Positions 36,550 through 43,270 of a DNA stretch of 46,216 bases are shown here, in pieces; position 1 is the stretch's first letter; every line of letters begins with the position of its first letter. Made by a program: the position numbers and the translations under genes. This DNA comes from Chloroflexota bacterium (lineage in GTDB: Bacteria; Chloroflexota; Anaerolineae; Anaerolineales; Villigracilaceae): assembly GCA_026390015.1 (NCBI GenBank), contig JAPLGS010000147.1, positions 1 through 46,216 on the forward strand. Direction: 5' to 3'. Under the pieces are notes generated by a model. The model was not told where the DNA came from and did not search any database. It saw only the letters and a list, made by a program, of their open reading frames with translations.

Positions 36550-36852
36550 ATGACACTTAATACTCTCGAATCCAGCGCTAGACGATTATTTCCCAACCGC
36601 AAGCCCGAGCAGGTAATTGCAGAATTACTGCTTGAAAAGGCGCAAAAAAATCTCATTAAGTATCAAAGCATGGCGCGTCAATTTCAGGAAAAATATAAAG
36701 AAACATTTGAGGCTTTCCGCAAGAAAATGCTTCAAGCGAAATTAAATTCCACTGCCGAGCAGGATTATTTTGACTGGGAACTCGCGGTGACAGGTATTGA
36801 AGATATGCAGGATGAGATCAAGAAACTTAAACCGTTGAGTAAAAAAGCATGA
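36550..36852 (+). CDS. Small alpha-helical protein, likely antitoxin of a two-gene cassette
   Basis: A 100-residue, highly charged, mostly helical protein (LFPNRKPEQVIAELLLEKAQ, QDYFDWELAVTGIEDMQDE). From memory, similar small proteins sit upstream of DUF6516/TumE-type toxins, but I cannot confirm this without a search. A TATAAT at 36527-36532 and GAGG upstream of the ATG support expression. The -35 (TTGACT, 13-base spacer) is poorly spaced. Its stop overlaps the next ORF by ATGA, typical of toxin-antitoxin pairs. It sits between gabT and a repeated copy of the gabT 3' end. Confidence 0.6.
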   Translation: MTLNTLESSARRLFPNRKPEQVIAELLLEKAQKNLIKYQSMARQFQEKYKETFEAFRKKMLQAKLNSTAEQDYFDWELAVTGIEDMQDEIKKLKPLSKKA

Positions 36853-37019
36853 ATGTTCCAGATCTTGCAAGTGGCTTGCAGAGGGAATTAAAACGCCGCA
36901 AGTATTTTGTTAGCCTGGAAATACTTGACCAGACCTTGAACATCATAAAAGCGCATTTGTATATTTCTAATGACGGTTTGAATATTTTTGGCGAAGCGTT
37001 AAAGGATGTGGTTGGTTGA
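36849..37019 (+). pseudogene. Truncated toxin-like ORF fused to a copy of the gabT 3' end
   Basis: The ORF starts at ATG 36849 (overlapping the upstream stop) and reads LQRELKRRKYFVSLEILDQTLNI then IIKAHLYIS. After about 40 residues it switches at 36969 into NDGLNIFGEALKD, which is the gabT C-terminus in the same frame, and stops at 37017-37019. The first 40 residues resemble the start of DUF6516/TumE-like toxins, which are normally over 100 residues, so most of the toxin is missing. Total 56 residues. Probably non-functional. The toxin identity is an inference from memory and position. Confidence 0.6.
36969..37006 (+). repeat. Direct repeat of the gabT 3' end (partner at 36433-36470)
   Basis: 38 bases starting AATGACGGTTTGAATA with a single A/G difference (GCA versus GCG, synonymous). 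After the repeat the two sequences diverge (LKESVK versus LKDVVG in translation). The cassette between the copies is 498 bases. Confidence 0.95.
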
Positions 37020-37023
37020 CTTC

Positions 37024-38127
37024 CTATACCTGAAAAAACCCGATATTCTTTTTCGTTGAGTTGTTAAATTCAGGGTCGTCAATTCCAAAGATATCAGCCA
37101 GTGTCATACTGCCCTCGATATTGTCATGCCCGAGTTTTTTTGTAAGGAAGGCTGTTTTTTCGGGAGACAAAGGTGCAAAGTTGTATTTTGCGATCATCCT
37201 TCCCTTCCTAAGCAAGGCCTTATCGATACGGTCAATATCTGTGTTGAAGGTGCAGATAACCTTGATGTTCAGAAAGTCACTGAATAGGCCATCTGTTAAT
37301 TGAAGGATGGTTGAAACAACTGATGCATCAGAAGCATGATCACGGGAAACGATCACCTTTTCAGCGTCTTCGATCACAAGGACTGAATTTTTGTTATGCA
37401 AAAGAAATGTGATAAAGGAAGGCCTCAGGAGTTCTTTAACAAAGTCGTTTTGAATAAAGATGAAGTCCTTGTCCTTGAATCTGCAGATCAGGCTTTTAAT
37501 GTAGCTTGTCTTTCCAGTCCCAGGTTCACCGTGTAGTAAAATGATGCCCGCTTCCTTCTTTTCCATGGATTTTGAGATGATCGAGTCGATCTCAGAAAAA
37601 TCATCGTTATATAACTCGTTGATGTTGACAGATCTGAAATCGAGTGTGTTTACATTTTCGGTGTAAAAACCGCCATCTCCTGCGACCAACACCTTGAAAC
37701 TCGGCATTTTTTGAGCCCCGAACGTGGATCGAAGGCTGTGGTTTGTCTCAAGCACCCATTTTTCAGATTCGGGGCGGTCGATGTTGTACAAAAAATTGAT
37801 CTGGATCATTTTGGATAGGGCTAGAAAATGGATCAGCATCTGACCCGATTCACTTTTGAATACATATTCATTTGCATAATCATTCGATATGATTGCGTCA
37901 TTTGAATCGTCAGTGATCCAGTTTTTGAAGATTGGAATAAAGTCAAACTTTTCCATCTTGATATGGTTTAATACAGTATCCACGACTTCCTTTGATCCCT
38001 CCGACGGTAAAATAACTTTTACCGCCGATGGAAAAATGCTGAAGCAAACTGTGAAATATGGAAATAATTTAAAACGATTATTCTGATTAAATGAGTCGAG
38101 TAAGTTGCCGAGTATCGGATCTTCCAT
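37024..38127 (-). CDS. Stand-alone AAA-family ATPase
   Basis: A 367-residue protein. The N-terminal ~170 residues have no recognisable domain. An AAA core follows with Walker A LLHGEPGTGKTSYI near residue 200, Walker B SVLVIEDAEK near 250, a sensor-1-like TFNTDIDRID and an arginine-rich LLRKGRMI segment. The general form resembles Bcs1- or ClpX-like AAA modules with an unknown N-domain. It is visibly A+T-richer than its neighbours and stands opposite to the surrounding operon, directly beside the gabT cassette, so recent acquisition is plausible. No partner gene is visible. Confidence 0.75.
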   Translation of the reverse strand: MEDPILGNLLDSFNQNNRFKLFPYFTVCFSIFPSAVKVILPSEGSKEVVDTVLNHIKMEKFDFIPIFKNWITDDSNDAIISNDYANEYVFKSESGQMLIHFLALSKMIQINFLYNIDRPESEKWVLETNHSLRSTFGAQKMPSFKVLVAGDGGFYTENVNTLDFRSVNINELYNDDFSEIDSIISKSMEKKEAGIILLHGEPGTGKTSYIKSLICRFKDKDFIFIQNDFVKELLRPSFITFLLHNKNSVLVIEDAEKVIVSRDHASDASVVSTILQLTDGLFSDFLNIKVICTFNTDIDRIDKALLRKGRMIAKYNFAPLSPEKTAFLTKKLGHDNIEGSMTLADIFGIDDPEFNNSTKKNIGFFQV

Positions 38128-38281
38128 GGATTGCGCCTCCTGAATTTTTTCGAAAAAAAGATATAAGACGGTTTGTGAAATTCAAACCCCGCGTGGAGAA
38201 CTACTATACAGCCGTTCAAATATTTTGGCAATACCGTGTATTGGGTAATAATATACGAATTTTATTTCACTGGTGAAAAAA

Positions 38282-39646
38282 ATGTCCAACATTCCCACGC
38301 TAGATCGTTCCCGTCTCGAATCCTTGCTTCAGCAGGAAGAACAACTTTTTCATAAGGATCATCCCAAATCATACGAACTCTACCAGCGCGCGCGCAAGTC
38401 ATTACATGGCGGTGTGCCAATGCTTTGGATGATCCGTTGGGCGGGCTCGTTTCCGATATTTGCAAAGGAAGCCAAAGGCGCACATTTCACTGATGTCGAT
38501 GGTCATGATTATATTGACTTCTGCCTCGGTGACACTGGCGCAATGACAGGCCATTCACCAGATGCAACAGTCAAAGCCATCACGGAGCAAATTCAAAAAG
38601 GCATCACGCTCATGCTTCCGTACGAAGATGTGATTTGGGTGGGCGAGGAATTGCAGCGCCGTTTCAAACTTCCCTACTGGCAGTTTGCCCTGACTGCCAC
38701 TGATGCGAATCGTTTTGTATTGCGCATGGCGCGTCATATTACTGGACGCCCGAAAATTCTCGTTTTCAATTATTGTTATCACGGCTCGGTGGATGAAGCC
38801 TTCATCACGATGGATGAAGAAGGCACGCCGATGTCACGTCTTAACAACTTGGGGCCGCAAATTGATCCGCGAGAAACTTCCAAGGTAATTGAGTTCAACG
38901 ATATCGCCGCGCTTGAAACCGTGCTATCCTCGCGTGATGTGGCCGCCGTCCTCGCCGAGCCCGTCATGACCAACATCGGTATCATTCATCCACAACCTGG
39001 TTATCATGATGCACTGCGCGAATTGACTCGAAAATATGGGACCTATCTCATCATCGATGAGACACACACGATCTGCGCTGGTACTGGCGGATACACCGCT
39101 TTGCACGGTCTTCAGCCTGATTTCCTGACCCTCGGCAAACCTCTCGCTGGAGGAGTGCCCGCCGCGATCTACGGTTTCACCGAAGAAGTGGCACAAGCCT
39201 TCAGCGCAAAACTTTCAGTCGAAGACTCAGATGTGAGCGGAATCGGCGGCACACTCGCAGGTAACGCTTTATCCATTGCGGCGATGAAAGCCACTTTGGA
39301 GAATGTATTAACAGAAGAGTTTTATGCAAAGGCAATTGCATTGCAGGAAAAATTTACAGCAGGTGTTGAAGGTGTGATTAAGGAATTTGAATTGCCGTGG
39401 ATCGTAAAACAACTAGGCAACCGCTCTGAATATTGGTTTCGTCCCAACCCGCCAAAAAATGGCGGGCAGGCGGCCGCTGCCATTGACCCCGAACTCGATC
39501 GTTACATGCATCTTTTTGCCCTCAATCGTGGCATTCTGTTGACACCTTTCCACAATATGGCACTTATTTCACCAGAGACAACACAGGAAGATGTGGATTA
39601 TCACACCAAAGTTTTCCGCGAGGCAGTCCTGTCTCTTTTTGGATAA
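38282..39646 (+). CDS. Class III aminotransferase E (GSA-aminomutase-like)
   Basis: A 454-residue PLP enzyme. Motifs: GGVPMLWMIRWAGSFPIFAKEAKGAHFTD, YIDFCLGDTGAMTGHSP, the phosphate-loop counterpart ALTATDANRFVLRMARHITGR (ATDAN instead of SGTEA), FNYCYHGSVDEAF, IIDETHTICAG with the PLP Asp, and TLGKPLAGGVPAAIYG with the PLP Lys. The ATDAN and DETHT variants mark a distinct subfamily of GSA-like transaminases of uncertain substrate. The start ATG at 38282 has only a weak ribosome site; a GTG at 38273 is an alternative. It is followed by an RHH/PIN pair and AOR2, probably in one transcript. Confidence 0.87.
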   Translation: MSNIPTLDRSRLESLLQQEEQLFHKDHPKSYELYQRARKSLHGGVPMLWMIRWAGSFPIFAKEAKGAHFTDVDGHDYIDFCLGDTGAMTGHSPDATVKAITEQIQKGITLMLPYEDVIWVGEELQRRFKLPYWQFALTATDANRFVLRMARHITGRPKILVFNYCYHGSVDEAFITMDEEGTPMSRLNNLGPQIDPRETSKVIEFNDIAALETVLSSRDVAAVLAEPVMTNIGIIHPQPGYHDALRELTRKYGTYLIIDETHTICAGTGGYTALHGLQPDFLTLGKPLAGGVPAAIYGFTEEVAQAFSAKLSVEDSDVSGIGGTLAGNALSIAAMKATLENVLTEEFYAKAIALQEKFTAGVEGVIKEFELPWIVKQLGNRSEYWFRPNPPKNGGQAAAAIDPELDRYMHLFALNRGILLTPFHNMALISPETTQEDVDYHTKVFREAVLSLFG

Positions 39647-39685
39647 AATAAAAAGTCATTGAGCTGGTTTTTGATTTGTTGGCAT

Positions 39686-39705
39686 GATGTATAATGTGAT
39701 GTATA
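39686..39705 (+). promoter_or_regulatory. Direct-repeat operator overlapping a -10 element
   Basis: GATGTATA occurs twice, at 39686-39693 and 39698-39705, exactly 12 bases apart. The first copy overlaps TATAAT (39690-39695). It lies just upstream of the ribbon-helix-helix gene, so autorepression is a reasonable inference. Confidence 0.55.
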
Positions 39706-39721
39706 GTCACAGGAGTATCTT

Positions 39722-40015
39722 ATGTCACAGATGATCCGCAAGCAAATTTATATTCAAAAGAGTCAGGAAGAACGGCTCAAGCGCGTGGCGGAGGCGCGTG
39801 GTGTGAGTGAAGCTGAGATCATCCGCCGCGCATTGGAAAATGAACTCAAGCACGCTGGGTATCGTCTCGCGTATGACGATGAAGCGTGGGCAAAAGCATA
39901 TCAGTTCATGCTAGATATGGAAAAACGCCTCCCCGTCGCTCGTCAAAAACGTAGTTGGACGCGCGAAGAACTCTATGAAGAACGTATGAAACGCCATGAC
40001 CGAAATACTAATTGA
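39722..40015 (+). CDS. Ribbon-helix-helix (CopG-like) antitoxin
   Basis: A 97-residue protein. The N-terminal RHH fold reads IRKQIYIQKSQEERLKRVAEARGVSEAEIIRRALENEL (beta strand then two helices). A charged C-terminal tail would bind the toxin. ACAGGAG lies upstream of the ATG. Its 3' end overlaps the PIN gene by 20 bases, as is usual for VapBC-type pairs. Autoregulation through the repeats at 39686-39705 is likely. Confidence 0.85.
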   Translation: MSQMIRKQIYIQKSQEERLKRVAEARGVSEAEIIRRALENELKHAGYRLAYDDEAWAKAYQFMLDMEKRLPVARQKRSWTREELYEERMKRHDRNTN

Positions 40016-40442
40016 TACCAATGTCTTGGTTTATGCCCATGACCTGGCTGAACCAGAAAAGCGCAAGCAAGCCCTGCGCGTGATCTTTGAGTTACAGCAA
40101 TCCCGTTTGGGTTGCCTGAGTGTTCAATGTATTTCAGAATTTTTCAATACAGTTACGCGCGGTAAATCTCCCATGCTGGATATTCAGGAAGCAATCGAGC
40201 AGGCACATGTTTTGATTAATTCTTTTCCCGTTTTTCCGCTGACGCCCATGGTCGCAACCAATGCCATGAAAGGCGTAAAGGAGCACAGTCTTGCATTTTA
40301 CGATGCGCAAATTTGGGCTTGCGCTCATTTGAATCAAATCCCTGTAATTTTCAGTGAAGATTTTTCTGATGGACAAACCCTTGAAGGTGTCCGTTTCGTG
40401 AATCCTTTTGCAGAAATTTTTGATTTGGAGAAATGGTTATGA
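39996..40442 (+). CDS. PIN-domain toxin (VapC-like ribonuclease)
   Basis: A 148-residue PIN-domain protein. The first acidic residue is in ILIDTNVLVYAHD (D7), a conserved Glu is in QCISEFFNTV near residue 48, and further acidic residues are in FYDAQIWACA near 100 and FSEDFSDG near 120. These form the Mg2+ site of PIN nucleases. Length is normal and the motifs look intact. It overlaps the antitoxin gene, and its stop overlaps the AOR2 start (ATGA). Confidence 0.88.
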   Translation: MTEILIDTNVLVYAHDLAEPEKRKQALRVIFELQQSRLGCLSVQCISEFFNTVTRGKSPMLDIQEAIEQAHVLINSFPVFPLTPMVATNAMKGVKEHSLAFYDAQIWACAHLNQIPVIFSEDFSDGQTLEGVRFVNPFAEIFDLEKWL

Positions 40443-42154
40443 GTCAAATTTGGCGGATCAATGTACGAACACAGGAGCTCAAACGTGAACCTGCTCCTGC
40501 TTCCTGGCAGCGCCTCGGCGGGCGCGGACTGCTCGCGCGTATTCTCGTAGATGAAGTGGATGCGAAATGCGATCCGCTTGGCGCAGAAAATAAATTGATC
40601 TTTGCACCCGGTCTATTAGTTGGGCATATCCTTTCATCCACCGATAGAATTTCCATTGGTGGTAAGTCCCCGTTGACTGGTGGAATTAAAGAAGCCAATG
40701 CGGGCGGACGCACTGGTTATCACATGGCTTTCATGGGTATCCACGCGCTCATTATTGAAGATGCTCCAAATGAAGATAGCTACTGGGTTTTGCATCTTTC
40801 TTTGAACGGCGCGAAATGGGAAAAAGCAGACTATATTACTGGTTTGGGCGTCTATGAAACTGCGCCAAAACTGTTGGAAAAATATGGCGATAAAGTTGCG
40901 ATCGCGTTGATCGGTCCCGGCGGTGAAATGCGGATGAAGTCTGCGGGCATTCAAAATATTGATAAAGATAAAATCCCGTCACGTATTGCCGCTCGCGGCG
41001 GACTCGGCGCGGTGATGGGCTCGAAGGGATTAAAGGCTATAGTATTCGATCATGCCGGTGGGCAGAAACCTGCCATCGCGAATCCAGAAGCGTTTAAAGT
41101 CGCACAGAAAGACTACACCAAGTCAGTCATGGATCATCCGCAGTCAGTCACGTATCGTGATTATGGTACTGCGGCCATGGCGCAAATGACTCAACGTTTT
41201 GCGGCTTTAACAGTTCATAATTTTTCGCGCGGCACGTTTGATAATGTAGAAAATATCAGCGGCGAGACATTGCGCGAGTTTACGTTGACGCGCGGCAAGC
41301 CGTCTGACCCGGCGCATGCCTGCATGGCAGGCTGCACGATCAAATGCTCGAATGTCTTTGGCGGGGAGGATGGAAAAATTATCGTCTCGCCGTTGGAGTA
41401 TGAGACCATTGGTTTGATGGGCACGAATATTGATATAGATTCTCTCGATTCAATTGGCCGCTTGAACTGGCACGTCAATGATCTGGGACTTGATTCAATT
41501 GAAATTGGAGGCTCGCTTGGTGTAGCCGCTGAAGCAGGTTTAATGAGATGGGGAAGCGAAGAAGATGCTCAGAAGTTGATCGATGAGATTCGCGCGGGCA
41601 CAGAGCTTGGTCACATCCTCGGCGATGGCGCTGTGAGTGTTGGTAAAAAATATAATATTGAACGAGTGCCTGCCGTGAAGGGACAGACCATGTCAGCCTA
41701 CGAGCCGCGTTCGATCAAGGGCACCGGCGTGACGTTTGCGACAACTCCGCAGGGTGCGGATCATACCTGTGGATTGACCATCCGCGCGCAGGTCAATCAT
41801 CTCGACCCAACACAGCAAAGAGAAGCATCGTTGAATGCGCAATTAAATATGGCTGGTTACGATACTATCGGGGCTTGTATCTTTGCTGGCTTTGGATATG
41901 CCGCTACTCCCGATGGAGTGGTTAAACGTCTGCTCAAGGCGCGTTATGGCTGGGATGATCTGCCTGATAATATTTTGCAAGCGTTAGGAAAAGAAACCAT
42001 TAAGCTGGAGCGTGAGTTCAACAAACGTGCAGGCTTCACCGCAAAAGATGATCGCCTACCTGAATGGATGACGAAGGAAGCCATCCCTGAAAACGGATCA
42101 GTGTTTGATGTGAGCGAGGATGTGCTCGATCATATTTTTGACGGGATAGAATAA
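40439..42154 (+). CDS. Aldehyde ferredoxin oxidoreductase family protein (AOR2)
   Basis: A 571-residue AOR-family protein, shorter than AOR1 and divergent from it. Visible are IWRINVRTQELKREPAP, RLGGRGLLARILVDEV, SIGGKSPLTGGIKEANAGGR, ARGGLGAVMGSKGLKAIVFD and the cluster ligands C295, C299 and C303 (CMAGCTIKC). This is CxxxCxxxC spacing, in contrast to CxxCxxxC in AOR1. A fourth Cys is near TIGACIFAG. The start at 40439 overlaps the PIN stop (ATGA); an ATG two codons earlier is possible. It shares a transcript with aminotransferase E and the toxin pair. The substrate is unknown; an aldehyde made by aminotransferase E is a natural guess. Confidence 0.88.
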   Translation: MSQIWRINVRTQELKREPAPASWQRLGGRGLLARILVDEVDAKCDPLGAENKLIFAPGLLVGHILSSTDRISIGGKSPLTGGIKEANAGGRTGYHMAFMGIHALIIEDAPNEDSYWVLHLSLNGAKWEKADYITGLGVYETAPKLLEKYGDKVAIALIGPGGEMRMKSAGIQNIDKDKIPSRIAARGGLGAVMGSKGLKAIVFDHAGGQKPAIANPEAFKVAQKDYTKSVMDHPQSVTYRDYGTAAMAQMTQRFAALTVHNFSRGTFDNVENISGETLREFTLTRGKPSDPAHACMAGCTIKCSNVFGGEDGKIIVSPLEYETIGLMGTNIDIDSLDSIGRLNWHVNDLGLDSIEIGGSLGVAAEAGLMRWGSEEDAQKLIDEIRAGTELGHILGDGAVSVGKKYNIERVPAVKGQTMSAYEPRSIKGTGVTFATTPQGADHTCGLTIRAQVNHLDPTQQREASLNAQLNMAGYDTIGACIFAGFGYAATPDGVVKRLLKARYGWDDLPDNILQALGKETIKLEREFNKRAGFTAKDDRLPEWMTKEAIPENGSVFDVSEDVLDHIFDGIE

Positions 42155-42155
42155 A

Positions 42156-42188
42156 AAACCTCCGAGGTCTTTAAGACCTCGGAGGTTT
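42156..42188. terminator. Bidirectional terminator between AOR2 and the CPBP gene
   Basis: A perfect palindrome of 16-base arms (AAACCTCCGAGGTCTT) around one base, flanked by A- and T-rich tails. Confidence 0.88.
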
Positions 42189-42192
42189 GCTT

Positions 42193-43014
42193 TTAACTTT
42201 TATTCATTCGATTTTGATAGATCAACAATCCCACCGCGCCAAATAATATGGATGTGATGATGCCTTCATTGGTGGGGGTGAAGATAGGCGCCATCGAACT
42301 GTTGACTTTGATGAAGCCATTGATCAATAACGGCATACTTAGCGCATTGATTACATTATGCAGAACGAAGACAGGCCAGACAGATTTACTCACCAGCCGT
42401 AATTCTCCGAAAAGAATGGCGGTTGGGAACATGGCGAATAATCCAATGGCGAGAAAAACGGGGATGCTGGTTGTAATGGATGACATCAATATATTGCGGT
42501 CAAGGAAATAATAATAGTAAGGCAAATGCCATGACCACCATAGAATACCGACGATCACATGATTCAATAATGGATGAATTTTTGTGGCTTCCAGCCTCGG
42601 AGTCAAATATCCGCGCCAGGCAAATTCCTCGAAGATGTTCTTCATCAGCGAACCGATGAGCATGACACCCGCCGCCGAGAGATAGCCGTCGAAACTGTCC
42701 GCGCTGACAATGCCGAGGAGCGCACCCAGACCAAAAGTTAAGAGAGCCGCGAGCGGATAGACCAGAATCGCCGCCAGATACCACTTCCAGCTTGAGATGA
42801 GATTCAATCCAAAGCCAGCATCCTTCCAGCCATCCCCGCCGAATGCGCGCAGAAAAATCCCAACGAGTGCGGGAGATGTGAGCCAGACCAGCGCGCCTAG
42901 GCTTTGCATAGGCGGTTGGGTGTTGCCTGTGACGGTGTTGAGCCAAATGCCGAGCCAGCCGCCACCAACGGTGAAAAGCGCGACTATGATAATGTTGCGA
43001 ATTGTTTTGTTCAT
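42193..43014 (-). CDS. CPBP family intramembrane metalloprotease (Abi/CAAX type)
   Basis: A 273-residue membrane protein with about eight hydrophobic segments. The catalytic motif EEFAWRGYL is near residue 132, and the second motif HLPYYYYF, with the metal-binding His, near 163. A further His lies in VLHNVINAL near 220. CPBP proteases process prenylated proteins in eukaryotes and bacteriocins or unknown targets in bacteria. I moved the start to the ATG ending at 43014, which has GGAGAAAC directly upstream, instead of the first in-frame ATG at 43035. Single gene, role unknown. Confidence 0.88.
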   Translation of the reverse strand: MNKTIRNIIIVALFTVGGGWLGIWLNTVTGNTQPPMQSLGALVWLTSPALVGIFLRAFGGDGWKDAGFGLNLISSWKWYLAAILVYPLAALLTFGLGALLGIVSADSFDGYLSAAGVMLIGSLMKNIFEEFAWRGYLTPRLEATKIHPLLNHVIVGILWWSWHLPYYYYFLDRNILMSSITTSIPVFLAIGLFAMFPTAILFGELRLVSKSVWPVFVLHNVINALSMPLLINGFIKVNSSMAPIFTPTNEGIITSILFGAVGLLIYQNRMNKS

Positions 43015-43045
43015 TGTTTCTCCGCTATTATTCACTTGAATGTTA

Positions 43046-43082
43046 AAATAAAATTGACAGACTGAAACGGTCTGTCAATTTT
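43046..43082 (-). terminator. Rho-independent terminator after tRNA-Thr
   Basis: On the minus strand, AAAATTGACAGAC and GTCTGTCAATTTT pair around a seven-base loop, followed by ATTTTAAC. It lies just downstream of the tRNA. Confidence 0.8.
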
Positions 43083-43105
43083 GAGCCCGAGAGAAACACG
43101 CATTG

Positions 43106-43178
43106 AGCCACCTGTGGGATACGAACCCACGACCTGCTAATTACGAATTAGCTGCTCTACCAGCTGAGCTAAGGTGGC
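43106..43178 (-). tRNA. tRNA-Thr (anticodon CGT)
   Basis: The minus strand folds as a 73-base cloverleaf: acceptor stem GCCACCT/AGGTGGC, D-stem GCTC/GAGC with loop AGCTGGTA, anticodon stem GCTAA/TTAGC with loop TTCGTAA (anticodon CGT, reading ACG), and T-stem GTGGG/CCCAC with loop TTCGTAT. CCA is not encoded. Confidence 0.96.
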
Positions 43179-43270
43179 GTTTTTTATAGCGGGCGGGATT
43201 ATAAAGGAAAGCATCTAAACCCGCAAGTTTTCAGCTTTACATGTTGTCTGTGTCTTGGGAATAAAATATT

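Noticed and set aside
39646-39722. Third case of a duplicated gene end around the RHH/PIN pair
   Set aside because: I compared the end of aminotransferase E (ending LSLFG) with the sequence after the PIN gene and found no copy, since AOR2 begins immediately.
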